Positions 1 to 6,875 of a DNA stretch of 12,600 bases are shown here, one piece after another. The notes under the pieces were generated by a model. It was not told the origin of the DNA and did not search any database. It saw only the letters and a program-made list of their open reading frames with translations. A program made the position numbers and the translations under genes. The DNA comes from Bondarzewia mesenterica (Eukaryota; Basidiomycota; Agaricomycetes; Russulales; Bondarzewiaceae), in assembly GCA_004802705.1 (NCBI GenBank), contig SGPL01000770.1, positions 1-12,600 on the forward strand. The letters are read 5' to 3'. Numbering within the stretch: the stretch's first letter is position 1; the number at the start of each line of letters is the position of its first letter.

Positions 1-392
1 TATCACCACGTACAAAGTAGCGGCAACAAATCCCACAAGGTCACCAACAACTCCCCCACCCAAAGCGAGGATGACAGTGTCCCTCGTGCATTTATTCAAG
101 AGGAGAAAATCCTCGACATTGGCCTTGCCCTCGCGGCTCTTCGAGGTCTCGCCGGGTGGTATGATGTGCGTCAGGAAACGGGCTTTTTTCCCAGTACGCG
201 CAAAGGCACCTTGGAACTCTTTCTCGAACGCGTTGAGATGGAGACTAGCAATATTAGTGTCTGTAATCAAGGCATACGCAGAGGCCGGGAGGGTGTCAAG
301 GACTGTGCGAACGATGTAGGGAATGAGGTGGAAACCGCAGTGAATCGATTCAGGCCCAAGATGGACACCTTGATGATATCTGCTTCAGCCAT
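1..392 (-). CDS. ARO1: Pentafunctional AROM polypeptide, N-terminal 3-dehydroquinate synthase part (partial, frame break)
   Basis: AROM is the cytosolic fungal fusion enzyme catalysing five consecutive shikimate-pathway steps towards chorismate. Only the start of its first domain, 3-dehydroquinate synthase, is in the window; the gene runs off the left edge. Seen: from ATG at 392-390 the frame reads [13 protein letters not shown], a typical AROM start. After a frame change at about 351-353 it reads [18 protein letters not shown], then [11 protein letters not shown], the [12 protein letters not shown] motif and [15 protein letters not shown], the NAD-binding glycine-rich stretch. A GTACGT donor at 13-8 after VAAT suggests exon 1 is 14-392 and that an intron begins at the edge. 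Odd: the start codon and the body differ by one base, as if one base were missing beside GGCCTG. The body frame has a stop at 387-385 and no ATG between there and 351, so it has no start of its own. Family identity is sure; whether the break is real or a sequencing error is open. Confidence 0.9.
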
Positions 393-450
393 CGCGCGAT
401 GGGCAAAAGAGTAAAATAAAAGAGAGTGTATGATGTGCTGAAGGCGAAAT

Positions 451-810
451 CTAAATTATAGCAGGCGGAGTCTCTACCGCACCCGTGGGAATCGGACCTG
501 GCCTCAGCAGCGATGAGAGCGATTCATCAAAGCCGTTCTCCTCGAACATCAAGCCACAAGCGCACGTTGAAACGTCTCCCTTCATCAGGTGCACGCAATC
601 ATATCAGAACGACGCAGACACGGGCAATGTGTAGCTGGACCAGATGTGTATTTTGGTGAGATCTTGTCTAATCCCGCCGCCTGCTCTTCAACCGACTTGA
701 TATTGAACTCGTTAGTCCAGAAGCAGAATCTACCATCTTGTTTTTCAATTCTGATAAGAGCAGCCGAAGTCGGCCCGCCTGTCTCGGGACATTCATAATT
801 GACGGACTAT
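451..810 (-). pseudogene. Coding remnant of unknown function, minus strand
   Basis: I do not recognise this one. A minus-strand frame opens after a possible splice acceptor (GAATAG, ending near 809) and reads through SVNYECPETGGPTSAALIRI and GRFCFWTNEFNIKSVEEQ to a TGA at 587-585. From about 600 a second frame continues coding-like (GDVSTCACGLMFEENGFDES, then SLLRPGPIPTGAVETPP) to a TAG at 453-451. The two pieces are in different frames without a convincing intron between them, so I read the locus as a broken gene or a fragment with an indel. Its 3' end lies about 60 bp upstream of the AROM start, on the same strand. Further upstream, a GTAAGT donor near 919 and a coding-like stretch (WHVPASDQVVDENIANDHTL, about 965-1025) may be earlier exons. 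Confidence that it is coding-derived is moderate; no product is offered. Confidence 0.35.
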
Positions 811-1158
811 TCAGTGAAGCTCAATTGAAGTCTTATCAGTCTTTAAGTTTTAGACATTGGAGACGTCCTGATCAAAACAGTGTAAGTAAAAGGTAGAGAC
901 GATACCGTCATACTTACCGCAGATGAGAGGAGCAGAACTGTATGAACATAGTCATACAAGTAGTGTGTGATCATTTGCGATGTTTTCGTCAACTACCTGA
1001 TCACTCGCAGGAACATGCCAGTATCTTTAGGAAGTATTGTCCACATCGGTAGTTCTATGATCAGATGCGCTTTTCCACTGAATCATCGCAATGGTTTCAG
1101 TAACTCCAGACTCTATGACAAGTACTTTTGCAGGATAAAAAACGACCTTGACCATTCT
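811..1158. other. Gap between two remnants
   Basis: No intact gene is visible. On the minus strand there is a consensus-like intron donor (GTAAGT, near 919) and a short coding-like piece, possibly upstream exons of the remnant ending at 451. No RNA gene or clear repeat was seen. Confidence 0.3.
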
Positions 1159-2094
1159 CTATACACCCACGCCCTGCGCATCGTCCCTTTGCAGGCAGAC
1201 CTCTCTCGCCGACTTCGCACACGCCAATTTCCCATTCGCGACCAACCTAACCCGGTGCACGAAGGTCAGCCTGTCAGTCAAAGAAGATGAACAGAGTATC
1301 ACCTCAAACCCGATATGCATATATCGCGTACGTGACTTTTCGCTGCTTGAATCGAGCGTGAATATCCCGTCTGGCGCGAAAGTGAAGGTGTCGCGCATGA
1401 GGAGGAATAGAACCTAGGTGCGTAACATAATTGGCCGTGGTACCCGATGAAGCTTTTGGGTTATCATTACCTTTACCCCGGTGCTCTGGCGACACGCAGC
1501 CAACCTGGAGATACCACAAGCTGTCGGGAGATTCCTGAACATCCTTATCCCTGAAAACGTCCATCACTCCGAACACCAAAATCGGAAAACAGTCTATATG
1601 AGTAATTTCCCTAGTCAATTAGGAGCTGTGAATCGCACAAATGACTATTCAATCACGCACGTTCATCCACCTGAACCCCTATGCCCAAATGAGCGGGATG
1701 ACCTACTTCGCAAAAGTGCAAGGACATCGTCCGACATCCGTTTATGAGGCGGCAGCCATACGGTCATCGCAACAATCTGCTCTGTCCGAGCGTTCTGCTT
1801 TCCGCGATGTTGTTCATCATCTCGGGAACCACGACGAGCGTGACTCGCGTGCCCGCGTTCCAGCATGCACGGTTGGCAAAGTCCTGAAAAGGCGCGAAAT
1901 TTGTGCTCTGACCTGAGAACGTGGAGCTACTCGACATGTTGCCGGACAAGGAAGTGCGGCGAAGAGACAAGAATTCTGAGGCTGTCGGCGACATTGTTCG
2001 GGAGGGTCCGGATGTGGAGATCTCGTTGACCGAGAAAGATCGGGAGATATGGCCTCTGATATGGCACTATCTGTTCTTGTTTTCTTGTATGCAT
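1159..2094 (-). pseudogene. Broken GNAT-family N-acetyltransferase gene
   Basis: GNAT enzymes move an acetyl group from acetyl-CoA to an amine; the substrate of this fungal subgroup is unknown to me. Pieces in the family's usual order lie on the minus strand but in different frames. From ATG at 2094-2092, one frame gives HIRTLPNNVADSLRILV and SPHFLVRQHVE and stops at 1929-1927. A second frame (about 1930-1795) gives SSTFSGQSTNFAPFQDFANR and AGTRVTLVVVPEMMNNIAES. A third (about 1800-1700) gives EQIVAMTVWLPPHKRMSDDV. Around 1600-1469 come THIDCFPILVFGVMDVF and WYLQVGCVSPEHRGKG; RGKG is the acetyl-CoA pyrophosphate-binding motif A. About 1398-1300 gives FTLDSSSEKSRTRYMHIGFEV, the usual C-terminal signature. 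A 50-nt intron near 1660-1610 and another near 1470-1415 are possible, but the changes near 1930 and 1795 fall inside contiguous family blocks and cannot be introns. I call it a pseudogene; dense sequencing indels are the alternative. Confidence 0.75.
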
Positions 2095-3793
2095 CGGATA
2101 CTCAGAGCCGCTCGACACAACTTTATTGTTAGGTTCAGACCAAACCCTCTCGTAACGCGAGACCTGAGATGAATTGTCCGTTGTGAACTGCGTCGTCCGG
2201 GGCGAGGCCAGCAAAAAGTGAGTTTCCTGGTTGTTTCATGGCATAACGTTGATTTCCCTGACTTACTTTGCAGACGACATCGCTCTAAGAAGGTTCGCAA
2301 TTCATGGGCATCACTGAAGTTGTATCCAAAGGCGGCATTGCCGACTCATGAAGAGTGCTGAGATTCAATGGTGCATGCGCTGTCGAAAATAAGAACTGAA
2401 AACAGAAACTTCCCCGCTTGTGTGCGATGATCTGGCATTAATGCTCTGATGCACAGATGCAATCTATTTCCTTGCGAGCGCTGGAAATAAGGCCATGACT
2501 GAAGAATCTGTCGCAGACGTATTATACGCTTGGGTCGGTCAAGTCGACGACGAATCGATGTACGTCCTGCATCCGGATATTACTTTTTCTCGGACATCGT
2601 GTCGCTGAGTTGTCGTGGAATTGCGGCTCATGCGCGTCGGTGATCGCAATGCACGCACTTTATAAACACCGCGTCGCCCCTTGGTGCCTTCATCATACGG
2701 CGTTTGTTTGTACGCACTTCGAACCAGTGGGGCTTGATCTCCAACGAGAAGAAGAACAAGTTGATGAAGAGTTTAGCAAATGATGACGCCGGGGTGTGTT
2801 AGAACATGATCCGCTGGCTCAGCGACGATTCACTGAAGTGACTGTGACGAGTGAGTTCTAGTCTAATTGACGACTCGGTAGTCCGTGCTTAATGACTTCT
2901 ATTATTCCCCCTTTCCCGGCTACATTGGACTGCATTTCTGCGCATCTGGAAGGATTTTTTTTAATACATCAACCGTGTGTATGCGGATTGAGATGCCAGA
3001 ATTTTACTCCATCGCAACGATCGAAGATATTATTATTACTCCAAGGTCGCAGAGTGTCTCCAGCTCCGGGTCAGGTACAGATTGCACTCAGTTCTTATGT
3101 GCCATGTATTGTGACCGTCTGATCGCAGTCAAGTTCTTTTCAATGGATAGTTAGTGAGGTGAGTCCTCTCAGTCTCAGAGCAGATGGGCTACACAGTGAA
3201 TTACCCTTGTCAGACTCAGACCCTGCTGATCTGTGCAATAACACCATGTATGCTGAGACTCCGCGTTTCCCTTTGGCTGCCATCCAAACTTGACATGACT
3301 GAATCAGGTCTATCCGGGGTGAGTGTCAAGTCCATTGTGGTTGCCAGCGAAAGCATTTGATCACGAAACCGGCACAGTCTTTTCAGATCTCATGTCGCAG
3401 TGACTCTAAGGGACACAGCCATGTGAATAATCTCAGGCTTTCGGGTCTTCTCTGATTCGTGGAAGCTCAGCGCCAGCGCGCATCCTCCGGATGACAGAAT
3501 GGCGGGACGAAGATGATTGAAAGTATCCTGTGCATATCTGCAAAGTCATTACAACCACTGGGAACAGACGTTGCCTTACTGGTCGAAATCAGAAGCGTCG
3601 ATTCTGTCCAGAACCTCTCATGATGGAGATGAAGCGCCCCTCATCCATGAGGATCCGATATCCAATAGTGATGCAATTCTACCTATACACTGAACAAAGC
3701 CCGCTTTGGTCAGACTCTCCTATCTGTGTGACGGTGCGTGTTTTCTTGCACATTTGAGTACACTAAGCAAAATGACATTTTGATCGATTTATA
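2095..3793. other. Gene-poor stretch with short coding-like relics
   Basis: No intact gene is visible. Plus-strand pieces look coding-derived. A 37-codon ORF runs from ATG 2495 to TGA 2608 (starts MTEESVADVLYAWVGQ). A frame at 2691-2850 (HFEPVGLDLQREEEQ, later VLEHDPLAQRRFTEVTV) is interrupted by two adjacent TGA codons at 2781-2786 and ends at a GTGAGT donor at 2851. An 89-codon ORF covers 2885-3154. A frame around 3525-3685 contains HYNHWEQTLPYWSKSEASIL and ends at a TGA. Several GTGAGT or GTGCGT donors (3161, 3320, 3734) suggest former introns. On the minus strand, 2095-2214 extends the GNAT first frame upstream without an ATG. I cannot name a product, and these may belong to one decayed gene or several. 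Confidence 0.3.
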
Positions 3794-3991
3794 GCTATTC
3801 GTGGAACGCGCCGAAAGTCACAGCAAGTTCTACCTCCGGAATTCGCAAAAAACTATTCACTCTCGGAGATATGCGAAGGTCATCTGGTCTATTTCTAGTC
3901 TTCGACCGAATGAATACCGCCGTCAATTACGAACTAAAAAAGGAAAGCCAATACTGAAAACGAATGTTCCGATCTTGCTCCACCAAATGTA

Positions 3992-4128
3992 GGCTCGGAC
4001 ACAGCCGCTATCGTTCACACTCCGCTACACTCCATGCGATAGCGGCTGGGCACACTGGGGCCACTTTTGGCAGGCGCTGCCAAAAAAAAAACGTTATTTC
4101 GACTTAGCGAAATTTCGCGCGTCGTGCC
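3992..4128 (+). repeat. Left terminal inverted repeat with hairpin
   Basis: This is the left arm of the transposon. Its outer part holds an 11-bp perfect stem, AGCCGCTATCG (4003-4013) with CGATAGCGGCT (4037-4047), and a 23-nt loop. Further in are the imperfect palindrome TTGGCAGGCGCTGCCAA (4067-4083) and CGAAATTTCG (4108-4117). The right arm repeats the inner part closely but the outer part only loosely. Confidence 0.85.
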
Positions 4129-4289
4129 AAAGCCGTTCAGGAGGTCTCGCTGTCTGACCACACCGTTCCCTCTTCACCATGCAATGTATATGGCTTCATT
4201 GAGCATACAGTAGGGTACAAAATTGCCTGTTAATTATTCAGAACAAAAATCTCGATTTATAAGCTGCGTGATCCCAATCTATGTATGCT

Positions 4290-4910
4290 TCAAGCCTCCG
4301 AGTCCTCCGCCGACGTGCTATCATGCGAGGTCTCGCCGGCGTGTGGATTCAAAAGTGGCTGAGCAGACCGAGGCCGTATACTAGAAGAAGGGTTCATCCA
4401 GCCATTCTGATATATCTGTGAGCTGTAGTCGTAGGGCTGATAATAATACATAGCCGGTGGAGGGTATGAAGGCACTGTCCTTGGGCCAGTGGTAGTATGA
4501 GGGATTGTACATTGGATAAGTATAAAGTTGCTGATGATGAGGCTGAGCCTGCTGGTATACCATTGGGAGTGGTTGTGACATGGTGTGGCCATTGAGTGTC
4601 TGTTGAGAATAGCCTGCAGCAGCACCATATGGAAAGAAATATGGATGATGGTATGGCTGTTGAGCAACTGACTGGATGGAGGGCAATGCCGTAGAGTCTG
4701 GTGAAAGCTAGTGATGACCCTGTGCAGTGATAGATGGTGCCGCGGAAACATGGTGAGATTCTGTGGTCTGTCCCTGTGCAAGGCCGCCGGACGGGAGTAC
4801 TGAGTGGATGTGTCATCTCTTCGAAGCCTCTGAAACCTGGGGAACCCTCACTGTTGAGTTGGCTGTCAATGGAGTGGAGGACAATTCAGTGCGCTGACGT
4901 CGTTTTCCAG
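4290..4910 (-). pseudogene. Transposon-borne relic ORF, Gln/Pro/Tyr-rich with acidic tail
   Basis: On the minus strand the element carries a decayed frame running towards the left repeat. Upstream it reads VRAPTTGKRRQRTELSS (nuclear-signal-like basic patch, about 4920-4865). It then becomes rich in Gln, His, Pro and Tyr (SVAQQPYHHPYFFPYGAAAG, QPLPMVYQQAQPHHQQLYTY) in the frame covering 4686-4460. After a one-base shift near 4465 it continues as PPPAMYYYQPYDYSSQIYQN and ends GETSHDSTSAEDSEA at the stop at 4290. In-frame stops lie near 4810 and 4712. No catalytic domain is visible. It is probably the C-terminal part of an element-encoded protein, but I cannot say which. Confidence 0.5.
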
Positions 4911-5092
4911 TAGTCGGGGCCCGCACAAATTTTGGCGAAGATGTGGCTGGTATGTTATCTTTTGACTCCGTGTCAGCGGTTGGACGAGAGGGCGGCGCAG
5001 ATAATTATGAGCAACTGGACTCGGACGGCGGCAGCGAGAGTAGCGCTACCGACATTGATTCTGACATTGAAGACGAAAATCCTCTGGAATAA
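4911..5092 (+). pseudogene. Transposon-borne relic exon with acidic C-terminus
   Basis: On the plus strand, after a TTTTCCAG acceptor ending at 4910, a frame reads GARTNFGEDVAGMLSFDSVS and then the acidic tail NYEQLDSDGGSESSATDIDS followed by DIEDENPLE, with a stop at 5090-5092. It runs towards the right repeat, back to back with the minus-strand relic. No matching upstream exon was found, so only the last exon of a gene seems to remain. The serine and aspartate-rich tail resembles disordered C-termini of many nuclear proteins and is not diagnostic. Confidence 0.45.
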
Positions 5093-5204
5093 ACTGTTTT
5101 TTTTTCTTAAGCATAACTTATTTAACGTGTACACTAAGGATCAAACATCAAATGGGCATGTATTGGATGAAAGTGTCGCAGCAGAGTTACTAAGACGAAG
5201 CTGC

Positions 5205-5366
5205 ACACAACGCGCGACGCGAAATTTCGCTAAGTCGAAACACGTTTTTTTGGCAGCGCCTGCCAAAAAAGTGGCCCGAGTGTGCCCAGTCCGCTCGCAA
5301 GCTCGCGCGTCAATTGCTTGTCTATTATGTAAGCGTGAACTAAATGCGAGCAGCTGGATACGAGTC
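5205..5366 (-). repeat. Right terminal inverted repeat with hairpin
   Basis: This is the right arm of the transposon, in inverted orientation. It keeps a stem in the same place as the left arm but with different bases: GCTCGCA (5293-5299) pairs with TGCGAGC (5345-5351) across a 45-nt loop. The inner palindromes GGCAGCGCCTGCC and CGAAATTTCG are also present. It is about 25 bp longer than the left arm, mostly in the hairpin loop. Confidence 0.85.
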
Positions 5367-5464
5367 TAAGGATAGGGGTACCGTTGACGAGCATGGCCAG
5401 GTCTGTTTCGGACTCTCGGTTGTCGGGCTTTAATATTCTGGGGTCTTCTAGTGAGGGAGTGTGA

Positions 5465-5895
5465 CATAGAGGATCTCAAATACATACTGTATTGCCCATA
5501 CTAGGGTTACCTTTTCCAGTTTTCTTTGGCTGGTTGCACTTATGAAGGTCCCCATTGGACAAAAAACAACCAAAATATGTGTTTCTACCATATCTTGCAA
5601 TATATAGCACCATTTGTGCACATATTCATCTATATATCCTGATATTCTGAGATCTAAGTATATTATTCTAGATACTGCGAGATCTGACAATCGCTCGATA
5701 TTGCAAGCATCAAAGGGCGTAAAGTGTCCTGGCCCCGTGCACTAGATGGCTCAAGGTCAGACACAGAGTCGAGGTGGCGCGTGTCGAGGCTGCTCATCAT
5801 TTCTTGGCCGATTGGCATAGTCTGTGCGGGCGTGGATGTGATCAGCTGTGTCTGGCATGTAGATAACATACCATGAGACATACTGAATGGAGTGC
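5465..5895. other. AT-rich stretch without a gene
   Basis: No supported gene. A minus-strand frame without an ATG (about 5956-5663; MLSTCQTQLITSTPAQTM, then SARGQDTLRPLMLAISSD) is open for 97 codons and could be a last exon, since a CATGCCAG acceptor-like site lies near 5857. The part at 5470-5690 is AT-rich with only chance-like ORFs. Confidence 0.25.
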
Positions 5896-6468
5896 CTATT
5901 TCACGGCGACCGATGCGAGGTGTTCGAGGGATTCTGCAAGACCTGGTTTTGAGCACGGCATTTTGCTCCAGCCATGTTGAAATGACGGGCTATGGACACG
6001 ATGCACAGCGTGGAAATGGTGGGCTGGGAACGTGGTGCACAACTCGCGGCATTGAGATGGCGGGCTGAGAACGCGGTGCGCAAGTGCAAGGCCCACCATT
6101 CTCAAAACGGCGGGCGTGGACAAGGTGCGTGAGTGCGAGCGCCCACCACCGCCATTACCGCGAGCCATGTTCAAATGATGGGGATGGACTAGATGTGGTG
6201 TGCAAGTGTGAGCCCCGGTCTTGTTGAAACGGCGGGCTATGGACATATTGTACGCAAGCGCAAGCCCTGTCGTGCTGAAACGAGGAGCTGAGAACGAGCT
6301 GGGTGAATAAGATGAAAGGATGATAATAATAGTGTGTGGAGTGCACGTACCATGTTGCCAGTTGCCGATGCTCGACCAGCTGCTGGACACTGGTCTTGTT
6401 AAGGATGATGTCAGAACGCTCGACGAGGCCTGTGATGCGACGGTGCCAAAAGCATATTCACACTCCAT
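5896..6468 (-). CDS. Doubtful 190-codon ORF over a tandem repeat array
   Basis: An ATG at 6468-6466 opens an uninterrupted minus-strand frame of 190 codons. The first part is serine-rich (TVASQASSSVLTSSLTRPVS). The middle and end are translations of the tandem array, with recurring SPSFQHG / RRFNKTG-like pieces. A strong intron donor, GTACGT, lies just after residue 39 (about 6351), with a CACCCAG acceptor about 50 nt further, so the frame may not be used as it stands. The opposite strand across 6360-6470 is also open and reads MLDQLLDTGLVKDDVRTLDE, which looks at least as protein-like. I know no family for either reading. Low confidence that this is a gene. Confidence 0.2.
   Translation of the reverse strand: MECEYAFGTVASQASSSVLTSSLTRPVSSSWSSIGNWQHGTCTPHTIIIILSSYSPSSFSAPRFSTTGLALAYNMSIARRFNKTGAHTCTPHLVHPHHLNMARGNGGGGRSHSRTLSTPAVLRMVGLALAHRVLSPPSQCRELCTTFPAHHFHAVHRVHSPSFQHGWSKMPCSKPGLAESLEHLASVAVK
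5976..6305. repeat. Degenerate tandem repeat array, about seven units
   Basis: Units begin near 5978, 6011, 6052, 6099, 6170, 6222 and 6274. Each starts with a version of TTGAAAYGGCGGGCTRTGGAC and goes on with GGTGCGCAAGTGCRAGCCC. Spacing varies from about 33 to 71 bp and copies differ at many positions, so this is an old array and not a fresh microsatellite. No conserved palindrome or fixed spacer is present, so it is not a CRISPR. Confidence 0.6.
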
Positions 6469-6671
6469 TATCCGTTATCCACACATATATTGCATACATA
6501 AAAATATATATTACGGTAAGGGAACTCTAGTCACAGACTACAAGATCACGCAGTACCAGTATACCCCTGGCACCGATGATACATAAGCAATACCTTCCTT
6601 AAACAGACCTGGCCACGCTCGTCAACGGTATAGGGGGGAGTTCAAGCAAGAAGAGCAAGAAAGGAAATATT

Positions 6672-6696
6672 TCACATGACCTTGAAAATCATGTGA
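6672..6696. promoter_or_regulatory. Paired palindromic motif upstream of the HNH gene
   Basis: TCACATGA (6672-6679) and TCATGTGA (6689-6696) are exact reverse complements separated by 9 bp. Each contains a CACATG / CATGTG E-box core of the kind bound by bHLH factors. They lie 180-204 bp before the HNH start, followed by a 12-A run. The pyrimidine-rich leader before the ATG (6843-6875) is typical of fungal core promoters. Binding is inferred. Confidence 0.4.
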
Positions 6697-6875
6697 CTTT
6701 CGACTTAAAAAAAAAAAACCTCGCGTCCTAGCACTAGCATATCGCCCCCTTTCCTCGACCCGACGGTTGGTTAGGAGCCTGGACTGCAAGCCGCTTTTCG
6801 AGGCTCAACCCAACTATCATCCAGCAATCCTTCCACTTCAGCTTGCAATCCTCTCCCTTTTTCTACACGCCTACC

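Larger units (their letters stand above)
3992..5366. mobile_element. TIR DNA transposon, 1375 bp, TA target duplication, defective
   Basis: The two ends are long inverted repeats (3992-4128 and 5205-5366) flanked by TA at 3990-3991 and 5367-5368. The outer ends align as GGCTCGGACACAGC against GACTCGTATCCAGC on the other strand. An inner block is nearly identical: ctgGGCACACTsGGGCCACT, the GGCAGGCGCTGCC palindrome, an A-run, and a perfect 20-bp match at 4100-4119 and 5218-5237. Inside are only remnants of reading frames with stops and shifts, so the copy cannot encode a transposase and would need one supplied in trans. TA duplications are typical of the Tc1/mariner superfamily but also occur elsewhere. 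No catalytic domain is visible, so I assign no superfamily. The size and internal relics suggest an internally deleted derivative of a larger element. Confidence 0.85.
3794..5464 (+). pseudogene. Old plus-strand reading frame split by the transposon
   Basis: Left of the element, a frame opens after a likely splice acceptor (TTTATAG ending 3793) and contains TLGDMRRSSGLFLVFDRM and NTAVNYELK. At an A6 run (3936-3941) a one-base change is needed to reach the next frame, which gives NTENECSDLAPPNV and ends in codon GTA (3989-3991). That TA is the target duplication. If the element and one TA copy are set aside, the frame continues without a shift at 5369 as RIGVPLTSMARSVSDSRLSG and FNILGSSSEGV, stopping at TGA 5462-5464. 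Seen: the frame continuity across the junction. Inferred: insertion into a coding exon near the 3' end of a gene. The product is not recognised. A competing frame left of the element (VERAESHSKFYLRN...) is also open, so the exon reading is uncertain. Confidence 0.4.

Noticed and set aside
589..798. 69-codon plus-strand ORF opposite the unknown remnant
   Set aside because: The minus-strand reading has a better amino-acid pattern and likely splice sites; the plus-strand frame looks like its shadow.
139..4345. Shared GAGGTCTCGCCGG near 143 and 4327, and a shorter match near 11440
   Set aside because: The match is only 11-14 bp, sits in unrelated contexts (coding AROM, transposon relic, intron) and has no extended similarity.
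4932..5369. 145-codon plus-strand ORF inside the transposon
   Set aside because: It reads through the right inverted repeat in a frame different from the acidic-tail relic exon, and its composition is that of translated repeat DNA.
5448..5690. 80-codon minus-strand ORF just right of the transposon
   Set aside because: It lacks an ATG, is AT-rich and overlaps the plus-strand frame that ends at 5464; there is no sign of a real protein.
5976..6305. Possible CRISPR array
   Set aside because: The copies are degenerate, have uneven spacing and no unique spacers, and the context is a eukaryotic genome.
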